NCBI RefSeq assembly: GCF_028807635.1 | Contig: NZ_JARBAX010000001.1 | Location: 3,488,501-3,552,500 of the forward strand | From: Streptomyces spiramyceticus | GTDB lineage: Bacteria > Actinomycetota > Actinomycetes > Streptomycetales > Streptomycetaceae | DNA: 64,000 nt | Direction of reading: 5' to 3' | In this document: positions 1 to 8,880 of the stretch, in pieces | Layout of the letters: each line of letters starts with the position of its first letter | Numbering within the stretch: the stretch's first letter is position 1 | Notes under the pieces: generated by a model | The model's database searches: none | Told to the model about the DNA's origin: nothing | What the model saw: only the letters and a program-made list of their open reading frames with translations | Program-made: the position numbers and the translations under genes

Positions 1-926
1 CGCTGCAACCGCCACGCGAGCCCGCCCGCCGTGGCGATCCGCCCCTCGGCCGACCCCGGCCGCGACGGCAGGAAGCTCATCCCGACATCGCGGCGCCCGG
101 CGAGGACGTACGCGATGGCCCCCTGCGCGACGACCGCGACCGCGATCAGCAGGAGCACCCACCACCGCTCGGCCGCGAACGGCCGGACGTTCTCGGCCCA
201 GCCGAGTGGCGAGAGCCACGTCAGGACGGAAGAGCCGTCGCTCGTCGAGGCATCGCCCGCCGCCCTCAGGACGAACGCGACACCGAGCACCGCCGCCGTG
301 AGCCCCCGCGCCGGCCGGGCGCTCTCCGTGAACTGGGCCATGATCGCGGCCATCCCGGCGAACATCATGCCGACGCCGCCCACCGCGAGCCCCAGCGCGA
401 GCGCCCCGCCCGCGTCCTGCCCGGACAGTCCGCCGGCGATGATCAGGGCGACGACCGCGTTGGCGACGGCGGCCGCGAGCAGCGCCGCCGTCAGCGGCGC
501 GCGCCGGCCCACCGCCGCCGAGGAGATCAGCTCCTGACGACCGCTCTCCTCCTCGTCCCGCGTGTGCCGGATGACGATCATCAGGCTCATCACAGCGGTG
601 AGTACGGCCGCGAAGACCCCGAACCGCCACGCGACGAGCGCGCCGACCGAGTCGTCGAAGACCGGCCCGTACATCGCGCGCAGCGAGCCGTTGGTCATCA
701 GGGACCGGACCAGGCTGTCCCGCTCGGCCTCGGTGTCGTAGAACTGCTCGATCGACCCGGATCCGCTGGTGACCATGAGGCCGATGACCAGCACCCACAC
801 CGGGATCATGACCCGGTCCCGGCGCAGTGCCAGTCTCAACAGGGCGCCGGTCCCCGCCAGTTGACGTGACCCGCCGGTACGCGGAGCGAAACGGGCGCCC
901 GTTGCGCGAGTAGCCGTGGCAGTCAT
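1..926 (-). CDS. ABC-2 type transporter permease (partial, C-terminus outside window)
   Basis: This is the membrane subunit of an ABC exporter, read on the minus strand from an ATG at 926 and running off the left edge. The visible 308 residues begin [13 protein letters not shown] and contain hydrophobic segments such as [32 protein letters not shown] and [22 protein letters not shown]. The sequence [16 protein letters not shown] between the second and third segments is typical of large actinobacterial permeases often annotated as antibiotic or multidrug exporters (family knowledge). Its ATG overlaps the TGA of the ATPase gene in an ATGA arrangement at 923-926, so the two subunits are translationally coupled. 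Substrate cannot be inferred from the sequence. Confidence 0.85.
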   Translation of the reverse strand, partial: MTATATRATGARFAPRTGGSRQLAGTGALLRLALRRDRVMIPVWVLVIGLMVTSGSGSIEQFYDTEAERDSLVRSLMTNGSLRAMYGPVFDDSVGALVAWRFGVFAAVLTAVMSLMIVIRHTRDEEESGRQELISSAAVGRRAPLTAALLAAAVANAVVALIIAGGLSGQDAGGALALGLAVGGVGMMFAGMAAIMAQFTESARPARGLTAAVLGVAFVLRAAGDASTSDGSSVLTWLSPLGWAENVRPFAAERWWVLLLIAVAVVAQGAIAYVLAGRRDVGMSFLPSRPGSAEGRIATAGGLAWRLQ

Positions 927-1822
927 CGCGCCGCCACCTCGTCCGTCGTGTAGTGGCGCAGGAAGAGCTCCTCCAGCGTCGGCGGGGTGCTGGTCAGCGA
1001 CCGCACGCCCGACTCGCTCAGCGACTTGAGTACGGCGTTCAGCTTGTCCGTGTCGACCTGGAGCTTCACGCGCTTGCCCTGCACGTCGAGGTCGTACACG
1101 CCCGGCAGGTGCGAGAGCCCGTTGGGCGCTCCGGCCAGCTCGGCGGTGACGCTCGTACGGGTCAGGTGGCGCAGGTCCGCGAGCGAACCGGTCTCCACCG
1201 TCCGGCCCTTGCGGATGATGCTGACGCGGTCGCACAGCGCCTCGACCTCGCTCAGCACGTGGCTGGAGAGCAGGATCGTGCGGCCACGGTCGCGCTCCTC
1301 GGCGACGCACTGCTGGAAGATCTCCTCCATCAGCGGGTCGAGGCCGCTCGTGGGCTCGTCGAGGATGAGCACGTCCACGTCGGACGCCAAGGCGGCGACG
1401 AGGGCAACCTTCTGCCGGTTGCCCTTGGAGTACGTACGCCCCTTCTTGGTGGGGTCGAGTTCGAACCGCTCGACGAGGTCCGCGCGCCTCGTCCTGTCTA
1501 GGCCGCCGCGCAACCGCCCGTACAGGTCGATGACCTCACCGCCGCTGAGGTTGCGCCACAGCGTCACATCGCCCGGTACGTAGCCGATGCGCCGGTGCAG
1601 TTCGACGGCGTCTTTCCACGGGTCCTGGCCGAGGATCTGCGCGGCGCCGGAGTCGGCGCGCAGCAGGCCGAGGAGGACCCGGATGGTGGTGGACTTCCCG
1701 GAGCCGTTGGGGCCCAGGAAGCCGTGGACCTCACCGGTCTCGACCGCGAGGTCGAGGCCGTCCAGCGCATGCGTCCGCCCGAACGACTTGTGCAGTCCGG
1801 CGACGGTGATTGCCTTCGTCAT
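923..1822 (-). CDS. ABC transporter ATP-binding protein
   Basis: This 299-residue protein is the ATPase subunit of the exporter whose permease follows it. The Walker A motif GPNGSGKST lies at residues 37-45, the signature region is the degenerate YSKGNRQK near residue 133, and Walker [13 protein letters not shown] follows. A C-terminal extension of about 80 residues with [16 protein letters not shown] is typical of DrrA/CcmA-type exporters. The gene is the first of a two-gene operon and diverges from the GbsR/MarR-like regulator at 1915. A 16-bp palindrome lies 20 bp upstream of its start, suggesting regulation by that protein (inference). Confidence 0.92.
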   Translation of the reverse strand: MTKAITVAGLHKSFGRTHALDGLDLAVETGEVHGFLGPNGSGKSTTIRVLLGLLRADSGAAQILGQDPWKDAVELHRRIGYVPGDVTLWRNLSGGEVIDLYGRLRGGLDRTRRADLVERFELDPTKKGRTYSKGNRQKVALVAALASDVDVLILDEPTSGLDPLMEEIFQQCVAEERDRGRTILLSSHVLSEVEALCDRVSIIRKGRTVETGSLADLRHLTRTSVTAELAGAPNGLSHLPGVYDLDVQGKRVKLQVDTDKLNAVLKSLSESGVRSLTSTPPTLEELFLRHYTTDEVAAR

Positions 1823-1842
1823 GATTCAGAACATACGCTACT

Positions 1843-1858
1843 TTCACAAAGTTGTGAA
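1843..1858. promoter_or_regulatory. Palindromic operator between ABC operon and its regulator
   Basis: The arms TTCACAA and TTGTGAA are perfect inverted repeats around AG. Further out, ATACGC (1833-1838) and GCGTAT (1868-1873) form a looser outer pair. The site sits in the 92-bp gap between the divergent ABC operon and the GbsR/MarR gene, next to TATAAA-like bases (1871-1876) that could be the regulator's -10. The likely binder is the adjacent regulator, acting on both promoters; this is an inference from position and symmetry. Confidence 0.55.
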
Positions 1859-1914
1859 GTTAAGGAAGCGTATAAACTCGCTGAGGCGGGCTGAGCAGGG
1901 GAGACGATGAGGCG

Positions 1915-2487
1915 ATGAGCAGCGAGAACGGTGAGAGCAACCAGAACAGTGGTGGCGCCACCGCGACAGGGCCGGACGCAGAAGCTGTATCGCGCTTCGT
2001 GGAGCGCTTCGCGTCCGAATTGACCGAAGCCGGCATGCAGCGGACGGCATCACGCGTCTTCGCGGCGCTGCTCGCCTCGGAGACCGCCAGCATGACGTCG
2101 GCGGAGCTGTCCGAGCGGTTGCAGATCAGCCCGGCCGCCGTCTCCGGCGCGATCCGCTACCTCTCCCAGGCCAACATGGTCGGCAGGGAGCGCGACCCGG
2201 GCTCGCGCCGCGACCGCTATGTCCTGCACAACGAGCTCTGGTACGAGACCTTCACGCGCCGCGACCAGGTCCTGACCCGCTGGGAAAGGGTCCTGCGCGA
2301 CGGGGCGGAAATGCTCGGCCCCGACACGCCCGCGGGGGCGCGGGCGGCCGAGACCGCGGCGTTCTTCGAGTTCCTCCACAACGAATTGCGAACGATGCTC
2401 GACCGGTGGAAGGAACACCGGGCGACCCTCGATCTCGGCCGGTCAGGCGGTCGGGCAGGGCAGTCGGGCGGTCGGGCAGGGCAGTGA
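1915..2487 (+). CDS. GbsR/MarR-family transcriptional regulator
   Basis: The 190-residue protein has a winged-helix region at about residues 40-105 (TSAELSERLQISPAAVSGAI is the helix-turn-helix) followed by helices for dimerisation, the layout of GbsR/MarR regulators associated with exporters. It is divergent from the ABC exporter and probably represses it. GGGGAGACG lies about 10 nt before the ATG. The last 16 residues are a tandem duplication, SGGRAGQ twice, produced by a 21-bp repeat at 2447-2485; the tail is low complexity and probably not functional. Confidence 0.85.
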   Translation: MSSENGESNQNSGGATATGPDAEAVSRFVERFASELTEAGMQRTASRVFAALLASETASMTSAELSERLQISPAAVSGAIRYLSQANMVGRERDPGSRRDRYVLHNELWYETFTRRDQVLTRWERVLRDGAEMLGPDTPAGARAAETAAFFEFLHNELRTMLDRWKEHRATLDLGRSGGRAGQSGGRAGQ

Positions 2488-2492
2488 GGCGG

Positions 2493-3329
2493 TCAGGCCG
2501 GCAGCATCAGCGACCACGCCCCCGGCCGCACCGTCCACGTCCTCGTCCGGACCGGACCCGCGACCAGCGCGTCCGCCCGGTAACGGAAATCCGCGCCCGA
2601 CACCGTCACCGCAAGCGCGTCCGCCCGCACCTGATCACCCGACTCCGGGCTGATCACCACCTCCGCGCGGCCGCCGCGCGAGCACAGCCAGACGTCCTCG
2701 ACCGGCCGGTCCAGGTCGTGCAGCAGCACCCCGTCGGCCTCCACCCGGAGCCTGTGCGTACGTACGGCGGATGGTCCGGACAGCGGCGCGGGCCGCACCA
2801 GGGTCCGTACCAGCGAGCGGCAGGTGTCCCAGACGGAAGCCACCGCAGGGCTGCCGACCGCCCGCACTGCCGGAGCCGCGGCCGCAGCCGGGATCCGCAG
2901 ATCGCCCAGCACCACACCGTCGCTGTCGTCCACCAGCAGATCGAGACGCCGTACGACGCCCTCCAGCACCGCACGGGCCGCGGCCACCGCCGACGTCGGG
3001 ACGCCGAGCGCACGCGCGAGATCCACGCCGACGCCCACGGGGATCAGTGCGAGCGCCCCGGAACCGAGCTCCCGGTCCCGGTGCAGCAGGGCCACGGCGC
3101 GCAGCAGCGCCCGGTCGTCGCCGATGACCACGGGGCGGCGACTGCCCCGGCGGGCCAGGGCCCGCGCGAACTCCTCGGGCCCCTCGGGGAGGCAGATTTT
3201 GGCGTTGGCCGCGGCGCACAGCACGTCCTTGGCGATACGCACGGACTCGCCGTCCGTACGCCGGGCGACCGGGTCGATGACCACCAGCAGCGGATGCGCG
3301 GTGTGCGCGGCGGGCTCTGGAGCCGACAC
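2493..3329 (-). CDS. Diacylglycerol/lipid kinase-like catalytic-domain protein
   Basis: I chose the GTG at 3329 because AGGAAGGA lies 5 nt upstream; a longer reading would start at 3362 within a hairpin. The 278-residue product has an N-terminal Rossmann-like strand (PLLVVIDPVARR) and a segment ALIPVGVGVDLARALGVP, which matches the position of the GTGNDLAR motif of DAGK/LCB5 lipid kinases but with altered residues, so activity is doubtful. The gene ends a few bases after the convergent GbsR/MarR gene and diverges from purA. A protein of this kind next to purA is, as I recall, conserved in Streptomyces. Confidence 0.7.
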   Translation of the reverse strand: MSAPEPAAHTAHPLLVVIDPVARRTDGESVRIAKDVLCAAANAKICLPEGPEEFARALARRGSRRPVVIGDDRALLRAVALLHRDRELGSGALALIPVGVGVDLARALGVPTSAVAAARAVLEGVVRRLDLLVDDSDGVVLGDLRIPAAAAAPAVRAVGSPAVASVWDTCRSLVRTLVRPAPLSGPSAVRTHRLRVEADGVLLHDLDRPVEDVWLCSRGGRAEVVISPESGDQVRADALAVTVSGADFRYRADALVAGPVRTRTWTVRPGAWSLMLPA

Positions 3330-3363
3330 CTCGGTCCTTCCTCGGGTAGCATCTTTGTGCAAG

Positions 3364-3391
3364 AGCCCCTTGCGCTATTGCGCCAGGGGCT
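3364..3391. repeat. Hairpin in the purA/lipid-kinase divergent region
   Basis: AGCCCCTTGCGC and GCGCCAGGGGCT form a 12-bp stem with one mismatched pair and a 4-nt loop (TATT). It lies 35 bp upstream of the GTG of the minus-strand gene and 103 bp upstream of purA. It may fold in one or both 5' leaders. There is no T-run on either side. Confidence 0.6.
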
Positions 3392-3494
3392 TCGTCTATT
3401 CCGGGGCACCCGGTCCGACGGCTCAGTATCAGGTGTACGCCGTACGTACGCCCCCTGACGTTGGACATGCCCCGCCCGGAAGGGGTGTACGCCT

Positions 3495-4778
3495 GTGCCC
3501 GCACTTGTGCTGCTCGGTGCTCAGTGGGGTGACGAAGGCAAGGGAAAGGCCACCGACCTGCTCGGTGGATCTGTGGACTATGTAGTGCGCTATCAGGGCG
3601 GCAACAACGCCGGCCACACGGTTGTCGTTGGCGACCAGAAGTATGCGCTGCATCTCCTCCCTTCCGGAATCCTCACTCCGGAATGCACGCCGGTCATTGG
3701 TAACGGTGTCGTAGTCGATCCGGCGGTCCTGCTCTCCGAGCTGAGCGGTCTGAACGAGCGTGGCGTCGACACGTCCAAGTTGCTGATCAGCGGTAACGCG
3801 CACTTGATCACGCCGTATCACACGACCGTCGACAAGGTGACGGAACGCTTCCTCGGCAAGCGGAAGATCGGCACGACCGGCCGCGGAATCGGTCCGGCCT
3901 ATGCCGACAAGATCAACCGCGTCGGCATCCGCGTCCAGGACCTCTACGACGAGTCGATCCTTCAGCAGAAGGTCGAGGCGGCGCTCGACGGCAAGAACCA
4001 GATCCTGGCGAAGCTGTACAACCGCCGTGCGATCGATCCCGCCCAGATCGTCGAGGAGCTGCTCGGCTACGGCGAGCAGATCAAGCCGTACGTCGCCGAC
4101 ACGACGCTGATCCTCAACAACGCGCTCGACGAGGACAAGGTCGTCCTCTTCGAGGGCGGCCAGGGCACGCTGCTCGACGTCGACCACGGCACGTACCCCT
4201 TCGTCACGTCGTCGAACCCGACCGCGGGCGGCGCCTGCACGGGTACGGGCGTGGGCCCGACGAAGATCAGCCGGGTCATCGGCATCCTCAAGGCGTACAC
4301 GACGCGTGTCGGCGCCGGTCCGTTCCCGACGGAGCTGTTCGACGAGGACGGCGAGGCACTGCGCCGCATCGGTGGCGAGCGCGGTGTCACCACCGGCCGT
4401 GACCGCCGCTGCGGCTGGTTCGACGCGCCGATCGCGCGTTACGCGACGCGGGTCAACGGCCTCACCGACTTCTTCCTCACCAAGCTGGACGTGCTGACCG
4501 GCTGGGAGCAGATCCCGGTGTGTGTGGCGTACGAGATCGACGGCAAGCGCGTCGAGGAGCTCCCGTACAACCAGACCGACTTCCACCACGCGAAGCCGGT
4601 GTACGAGAACCTCCCGGGCTGGTCCGAGGACATCAGCAAGGCGAAGACCTTCGACGACCTGCCGAAGAACGCGCAGGCGTATGTGAAGGCGCTGGAGGAG
4701 ATGTCGGGTGCGCCGATCTCGGCGATCGGTGTCGGTCCCGGCCGCACGGAGACGATCGAGATCAACTCGTTCATCTGA
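3495..4778 (+). CDS. purA: Adenylosuccinate synthetase
   Basis: This enzyme condenses IMP and aspartate with GTP to give adenylosuccinate, the first committed step to AMP. The 427-residue length is normal. The N-terminal signature [11 protein letters not shown] at residues 8-18 holds the catalytic Asp and the P-loop; [25 protein letters not shown] and [14 protein letters not shown] are further family motifs. The GTG start gives the usual [17 protein letters not shown] beginning. It is monocistronic, ending before a 9-bp tandem repeat and a bidirectional terminator. Confidence 0.98.
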   Translation: MPALVLLGAQWGDEGKGKATDLLGGSVDYVVRYQGGNNAGHTVVVGDQKYALHLLPSGILTPECTPVIGNGVVVDPAVLLSELSGLNERGVDTSKLLISGNAHLITPYHTTVDKVTERFLGKRKIGTTGRGIGPAYADKINRVGIRVQDLYDESILQQKVEAALDGKNQILAKLYNRRAIDPAQIVEELLGYGEQIKPYVADTTLILNNALDEDKVVLFEGGQGTLLDVDHGTYPFVTSSNPTAGGACTGTGVGPTKISRVIGILKAYTTRVGAGPFPTELFDEDGEALRRIGGERGVTTGRDRRCGWFDAPIARYATRVNGLTDFFLTKLDVLTGWEQIPVCVAYEIDGKRVEELPYNQTDFHHAKPVYENLPGWSEDISKAKTFDDLPKNAQAYVKALEEMSGAPISAIGVGPGRTETIEINSFI

Positions 4779-4790
4779 CGCTCCGTTTCA

Positions 4791-4853
4791 CTGCACGACC
4801 TGCACGACCTGCACGACCCGTATGACCTGCAGGACCCGCACGACCTGCGGGAC
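4791..4853. repeat. 9-bp tandem repeat after purA
   Basis: Seven imperfect copies of CTGCACGAC follow the purA stop directly. The first three copies are identical and the rest carry one to three changes. The array is non-coding and sits just before the terminator hairpin. Confidence 0.85.
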
Positions 4854-4858
4854 TGCGA

Positions 4859-4899
4859 CGGAGGGCCGTGGCGCGACGATCTGGCGCCACGGCCCTCCG
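4859..4899. terminator. Bidirectional terminator purA / Ser-Thr kinase
   Basis: A perfect 16-bp stem (4859-4874 with 4884-4899, core GGAGGGCCGTGGCGC) closes a 9-nt loop. It separates convergent purA and the Ser/Thr kinase gene and lacks a T-run, as is usual in Streptomyces. Confidence 0.9.
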
Positions 4900-4957
4900 G
4901 CCTGTCCGGGACAGGCTTCCCACGCCCTCGCACGCCCCCCCCAACGCTCTCCCGCGC

Positions 4958-7459
4958 TCACTCCGACTTCGAGTACGTGAGCGCTTCCCCACTGGTCGAG
5001 TTCACCCGGCGCAGCCGCCCGTCGGGAAGCAGCGTTACTTCGCTTGCCGCGCCCGGCGTACAGGAGGTCATGGGCTCGCCGACAACGACCTTGGACGGGC
5101 CGATACGCAGGGGCGCGTCGCCGCTCGGGGCGGCGGCGAGCTTCGCCTGGAAGACGCAGTGGTAGGTGCCGCCGCCCTTCATCGGCCCGTCCGCGGTGAG
5201 CGACAGCACGGTGTCTCCGACCCGGCCCTGCTGGAGGGTGAGACGGCGGGTGCTGTACCCCTCGGAGCTGTCGAGCCCGCCGCTCCAGGTGCCGAGGTAT
5301 GCCTCTGGTACGGCGTCGTCGCCCTCTTCGGGAGTGGGCGAGGAGCCGGTGGAGGGCGTGGCACTCTCGTCGCCTCCGGACGACGGCGTTGGTGAGCCGT
5401 TTCGGTTGTCGGTGCGGCCGTCACCCTCGCTGCCGCCGGAGTTCATGAAGGCGTACACGGAACCGCCCGCGGCGAGCGCGACGACCAGCGCGACGGCGAT
5501 GAGCGCGACGGTGGAACGCGTGGTGCGGGGCGGCGGTTCGGGGGAGGGCGGCTGGTAGACGTAATGGGGCGCGGGGTAGCCGTACTGCCCGGGCGGCGCG
5601 GGAGGCCGCGGCTGAGGCCGCGCAAGGGCAGGGGGAGGCCCGGCCGCACTGACAACGGTAGGCATCGCATGCATGCCCCCGGCTCGGGCTCCTGGGGGCA
5701 TGCCTCCGGCGGGGGAACCAGCTGTGGGCGTGCCGACACCCGGCCCCACGCCTCCGGGGCCGGGAGCTCCGGCGTGTGGCTGCCGGGGTGTGGTGGCTGC
5801 GCCTCTGGTGGCTCCGGGTGCTCCGGGCGTGGTGGTATCAGCCCCGGGCGTGTCCGCCCGGGATCCTGCGTTCCTGGGGGCCCCGGCACCTGCTTGCCTG
5901 GGTGTGGCGGCTGCGCCTCCGCCGGCTGCGGGTGGTGGGCTCGTTCGGTCTCCGGGTGGTGCGGCTTCGGCGGAGCCGGTCCGGGGCCCGTCAGCTCCCG
6001 GTCCCGTACTCCTGGGGGCTCCGGCTCCCGGGTGCCCAGGCGCGGCGGCTGGTCCGCCGCCATGCCCGCCGACACCCGCTCCGTGACCGCCGTCGGCGGA
6101 GCCCCCGGCTCGCGCGCCCTCGGTCGCGGCCGCTGCGCTTCCGCCGCCTCCGGGTGCTGCGCCGGTTCCGCCTGGGGCTGCCGCAGAACCCGAGCCGGGC
6201 GTTCCGGCTCCCGCGCCCCCGGGGGCCAAAGATTCGCCGGCTCCGGGCGCCGCTGTTCCCGGTCCGGGGCCTTCGGGCGGGAAGGCTTCGGCTCCTGGGT
6301 GCCCGGGCGCAGCGGCTGCGCCTCCGACGGCTCCCGCTGCTCCGCCCCCTGCCGGGGCGCCCGCGCCTCCCGCTGTGTCGCCTCCGGGCCAGGCACTTCC
6401 GGCTCTCGCTCCGCCGGGCACGCCTCCGGTGCGCGCGTCCCCGCGCGGGGTGGCACCGGACTGGGGCGTCGCGTTCGCGTTTGCCGTTCCGGTCGCGTCC
6501 GGGTTTTCGACCTCCAGCAGTCTTATCGCGTGGCTGCCCAACTGGGCCACCAGTGCTCCCGGCAGCCACGGTTCCCCGTCCCCGCCGCGTGTGCGGGCCA
6601 CGATCTGGTCCGGGGACGGACGTGCCGCCGGGTTCTTGTGGAGGCAGTCGCGAACCAGGTCCTGGAGGCTCTCCGGTACGCCGTCCAGCGTCGGTGGCTC
6701 CGTCGCGATGCGGTACATCAGCGCGTGGACGCCGCTGTCGGCCGTGCCGAACGGCAGCCGGCCGGTCGCCGCGTACGCCAGCACCGCCCCCAGGCAGAAA
6801 ATGTCGCACGCCGGTGTGAGCCGCTCGCCGCGCACCTGCTCCGGGGCCATGAAACCGGGGGAGCCGATCAGGGCGCCGGTTCTGGTCAGGCCGGGGTCCG
6901 CGACCGTCTCCAGCGCACGCGCGATGCCGAAGTCGATGACGCGTGGCCCGTCGATGGTGACCAGGATGTTGGACGGCTTCAGGTCGCGGTGGATGAGACC
7001 GGCGGCGTGGATGTCCCGGAGCGCGTGGGCGAGGCCCGCCCCGAGGATGTGGACAGACCGCTCCGGCAGCGGACCGTGGCCGCCGGAGGAGTGGGCCGCG
7101 CCGTGGCCGCCGGAGGCTTCAGAACCCCGCGCGCGCCCCGCCGCGGGCGAGACGACCGAGTGGAGACTCGGGCCGGCGACGTAACCCGTCGCGACCCACG
7201 GAATCGCCGCCTCCGTGTCCGCGTCCAGGACCGGCGCCGTCCACCGGCCGCCGACGCGCCTCGCAGCCGCGACCTCCTGCCGGAAGCGGGCGCGGAACTC
7301 CTCCTGCTCGGCGAGTTCCTGACGTACCAGCTTGACGGCGACCGTACGGCCCCGGCCCGAGCGGGCCAGATATACCTGCCCCATGCCGCCCGCCCCGAGC
7401 CGCGCCAACAGCCGGTAGGCGCCGATCTGTTGGGGATCGGCCGGTCCCAGCTTCTCCAT
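4958..7459 (-). CDS. Membrane Ser/Thr protein kinase with long Ala/Gly/Pro linker
   Basis: I start it at the ATG at 7459, giving 833 residues; the open frame extends further upstream but that part lacks kinase character. The kinase domain covers residues 12 to about 290: glycine loop GAGGMG (22-27), K43, HRDLKPSN with catalytic D159, DFG at 176-178 and activation segment GSPGFMAPEQ. A 20-residue Gly/His-rich insert (about 109-130) interrupts the domain. About 330 residues of Pro/Gly/Ala low-complexity linker follow, then one transmembrane helix (TVALIAVALVVALAAGGSVYAFM) and a short exported domain (EAYLGTWSGG..., two cysteines) found in other actinobacterial kinases. There are no PASTA repeats. 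Ligand unknown. Confidence 0.92.
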   Translation of the reverse strand: MEKLGPADPQQIGAYRLLARLGAGGMGQVYLARSGRGRTVAVKLVRQELAEQEEFRARFRQEVAAARRVGGRWTAPVLDADTEAAIPWVATGYVAGPSLHSVVSPAAGRARGSEASGGHGAAHSSGGHGPLPERSVHILGAGLAHALRDIHAAGLIHRDLKPSNILVTIDGPRVIDFGIARALETVADPGLTRTGALIGSPGFMAPEQVRGERLTPACDIFCLGAVLAYAATGRLPFGTADSGVHALMYRIATEPPTLDGVPESLQDLVRDCLHKNPAARPSPDQIVARTRGGDGEPWLPGALVAQLGSHAIRLLEVENPDATGTANANATPQSGATPRGDARTGGVPGGARAGSAWPGGDTAGGAGAPAGGGAAGAVGGAAAAPGHPGAEAFPPEGPGPGTAAPGAGESLAPGGAGAGTPGSGSAAAPGGTGAAPGGGGSAAAATEGARAGGSADGGHGAGVGGHGGGPAAAPGHPGAGAPRSTGPGADGPRTGSAEAAPPGDRTSPPPAAGGGAAATPRQAGAGAPRNAGSRADTPGADTTTPGAPGATRGAATTPRQPHAGAPGPGGVGPGVGTPTAGSPAGGMPPGARAGGMHAMPTVVSAAGPPPALARPQPRPPAPPGQYGYPAPHYVYQPPSPEPPPRTTRSTVALIAVALVVALAAGGSVYAFMNSGGSEGDGRTDNRNGSPTPSSGGDESATPSTGSSPTPEEGDDAVPEAYLGTWSGGLDSSEGYSTRRLTLQQGRVGDTVLSLTADGPMKGGGTYHCVFQAKLAAAPSGDAPLRIGPSKVVVGEPMTSCTPGAASEVTLLPDGRLRRVNSTSGEALTYSKSE

Positions 7460-7566
7460 GGCAGCGCCACTCTCCCCGCGGTGTCCCCCGACGAACCGAC
7501 AATAGTGCGCCGGTACGACAATGACGGGCGGGAAGCCGCCTGCGGTTCCCCTGCGGTTCGTGGGCG

Positions 7567-7635
7567 GTCCTACCGGTTTAGTACCAGTCCTACCGGTTCG
7601 TACCGGTCCTACCCGTCCTACCCGTCCTACCGTTC
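7567..7635. repeat. Short direct repeats between kinase and MarR genes
   Basis: Variants of the 10-mer TCCTACCGGT and TCCTACCCG recur about six times. The 176-bp gap holds no gene. The repeat runs into the last codons of the MarR gene. No function is evident. Confidence 0.7.
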
Positions 7636-8100
7636 CTACCGGCCCTGCGGTTCCCGTACGTCCGCCACCGCGTCCAGCGCCTTCGACAGCCGCTCCAGCA
7701 CCCGTACCGTCTCGGCGAACCCCTCCTCGCCCAGCTCCGCCGCGAGCCGCGCGGCCAGCGCCGCGTGCCCCGGATCGATCTTGCGCACGGCGTCCCGGCC
7801 CGCCTCCGTCGGACGCAGCAGCTTCGCGCGACGGTGGGCGGGATTCGTGGCGTACTCCGCCAGGCCCTTCGTCACCAGCAGATCGGCGATGCGCTGCACG
7901 CTCTGCCGGGTGATTCCCATGGTGCGGGCGATCCCGGCGACGGTGAGCGGTTCGCGCAGTACGGCGCCGATGACCTGCCACCACGCGGCGGTGAGGCCCG
8001 CCGGGCGGGCCAATTCCTCCGAAATGGCGAGGAACTGGCCGTTGAGGCGGAAGGTGCCCAGCGCCGTACGGCTGAGCAGGTCCTGCTCCTCCCGGCTCAC
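7636..8100 (-). CDS. MarR-family transcriptional regulator
   Basis: The GTG at 8100 overlaps the stop of the DJ-1 gene (GTGA), giving 154 residues beginning VSREEQDLLSRTALGTFRLN. The winged helix is at about residues 45-110, with recognition region VAGIARTMGITRQSVQRIAD and a wing containing NPAHRRAKLL. It is the second gene of an operon with the DJ-1 protein and probably represses that operon through the palindrome at 8739-8773 (inference). Confidence 0.88.
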   Translation of the reverse strand: MSREEQDLLSRTALGTFRLNGQFLAISEELARPAGLTAAWWQVIGAVLREPLTVAGIARTMGITRQSVQRIADLLVTKGLAEYATNPAHRRAKLLRPTEAGRDAVRKIDPGHAALAARLAAELGEEGFAETVRVLERLSKALDAVADVREPQGR

Positions 8101-8696
8101 GACTCCAGTACCTCGAAGGCGGAGGCGTCCGAGTCGTGGAACAGCCGGTACCACGCGTCGAGCTTTTCGTCCTCGTACACCCCGAGGCGTGCGAAGACCT
8201 CGCGGGCGAACGCGACAGGCTCGGTCGGCCCGGCAGTGATCAGGAGGCCGTCGTCGTCGGTGACGGCGTCCGCCTCCCGGTAGTGCTCGCCGCCCTTGTA
8301 CCCGGTCGCGGCGAGGTAGAAGGAAACGGCGCTGGTGTGCGCGCGGTCGTCGAGCAGCCCCTCGCGCGCCAGCCCCGCCGTCGCCCCGCAGATCGCGGCG
8401 ACCGGCACGCCCGCTTCGAGGAATGCGCGCGCCTTGCGGGCGAAGGGCGCGAGCTCGTCGCCTGTGTCCCACAGGTTCGCGCCGGTGAGGATCAGCAGCG
8501 CGCTGTCCTGCGGCTGTACGTCGTCGAGCGTGAAGTCGGGCTGGATGCGCACGCCGCCCATGGTCGTGACGGGATCGGAGGTCGCGGCGACGGTCTTGAC
8601 GGTGTAGCCGTGCTGGGTGAGGTGGGCGGTGGTGTGGCCCGTCTCCCAGTCGGCGTAGGTGTCGTAAACGGCGAGGTGCACGGTCTTACCAGCCAT
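8097..8696 (-). CDS. DJ-1/PfpI family protein
   Basis: Start is the ATG at 8696, preceded by GGGAGA; the frame extends further upstream but across the operator. The 199-residue protein has the class-I glutamine amidotransferase fold: HLAVYDTYADWETGH at the N-terminus and the nucleophile elbow VAAICGATAGLA with a cysteine near residue 100, as in PfpI/YoaZ-type proteins. It may be a glyoxalase, chaperone or hydrolase; substrate cannot be read from sequence. It is translationally coupled to the downstream MarR regulator. Confidence 0.88.
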   Translation of the reverse strand: MAGKTVHLAVYDTYADWETGHTTAHLTQHGYTVKTVAATSDPVTTMGGVRIQPDFTLDDVQPQDSALLILTGANLWDTGDELAPFARKARAFLEAGVPVAAICGATAGLAREGLLDDRAHTSAVSFYLAATGYKGGEHYREADAVTDDDGLLITAGPTEPVAFAREVFARLGVYEDEKLDAWYRLFHDSDASAFEVLES

Positions 8697-8738
8697 GACG
8701 GTCTCCCTCGGCTCGAAGCCCCGTTGCTCGAAGCTTGA

Positions 8739-8773
8739 TGACAACATCCTGTCGTAATGACAGCATGTTGTCA
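8739..8773. promoter_or_regulatory. Long palindromic operator of the DJ-1/MarR operon
   Basis: TGACAACATCCTGTC and GACAGCATGTTGTCA are 15-nt inverted arms with one mismatch, separated by GTAAT. The site lies 43 bp upstream of the DJ-1 start and 108 bp upstream of the divergent aminotransferase. Such a palindrome is typical of MarR operators, so autoregulation by the co-transcribed MarR is the natural reading. Confidence 0.72.
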
Positions 8774-8880
8774 ATGGCGGCCAGTGGGCCGGACTCGATC
8801 GACACCCTGCCCACGAAAGTGGCGCAGTCCATACAAGGTGGCCATGTCACCCCCCACCTGCGCGTCTTTACGCTGGCCCC

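Noticed and set aside
7460..7984. Extended N-terminus of the Ser/Thr kinase
   Set aside because: The added 175 residues are Arg/Gly-rich, cross a repeat region and part of the MarR gene and have no kinase-related features. The ATG at 7459 is better.
5564..8239. An 891-codon plus-strand frame opposite the Ser/Thr kinase
   Set aside because: It is dominated by Arg, Gly, Ser and Pro and runs across the well-supported kinase, MarR and DJ-1 genes.
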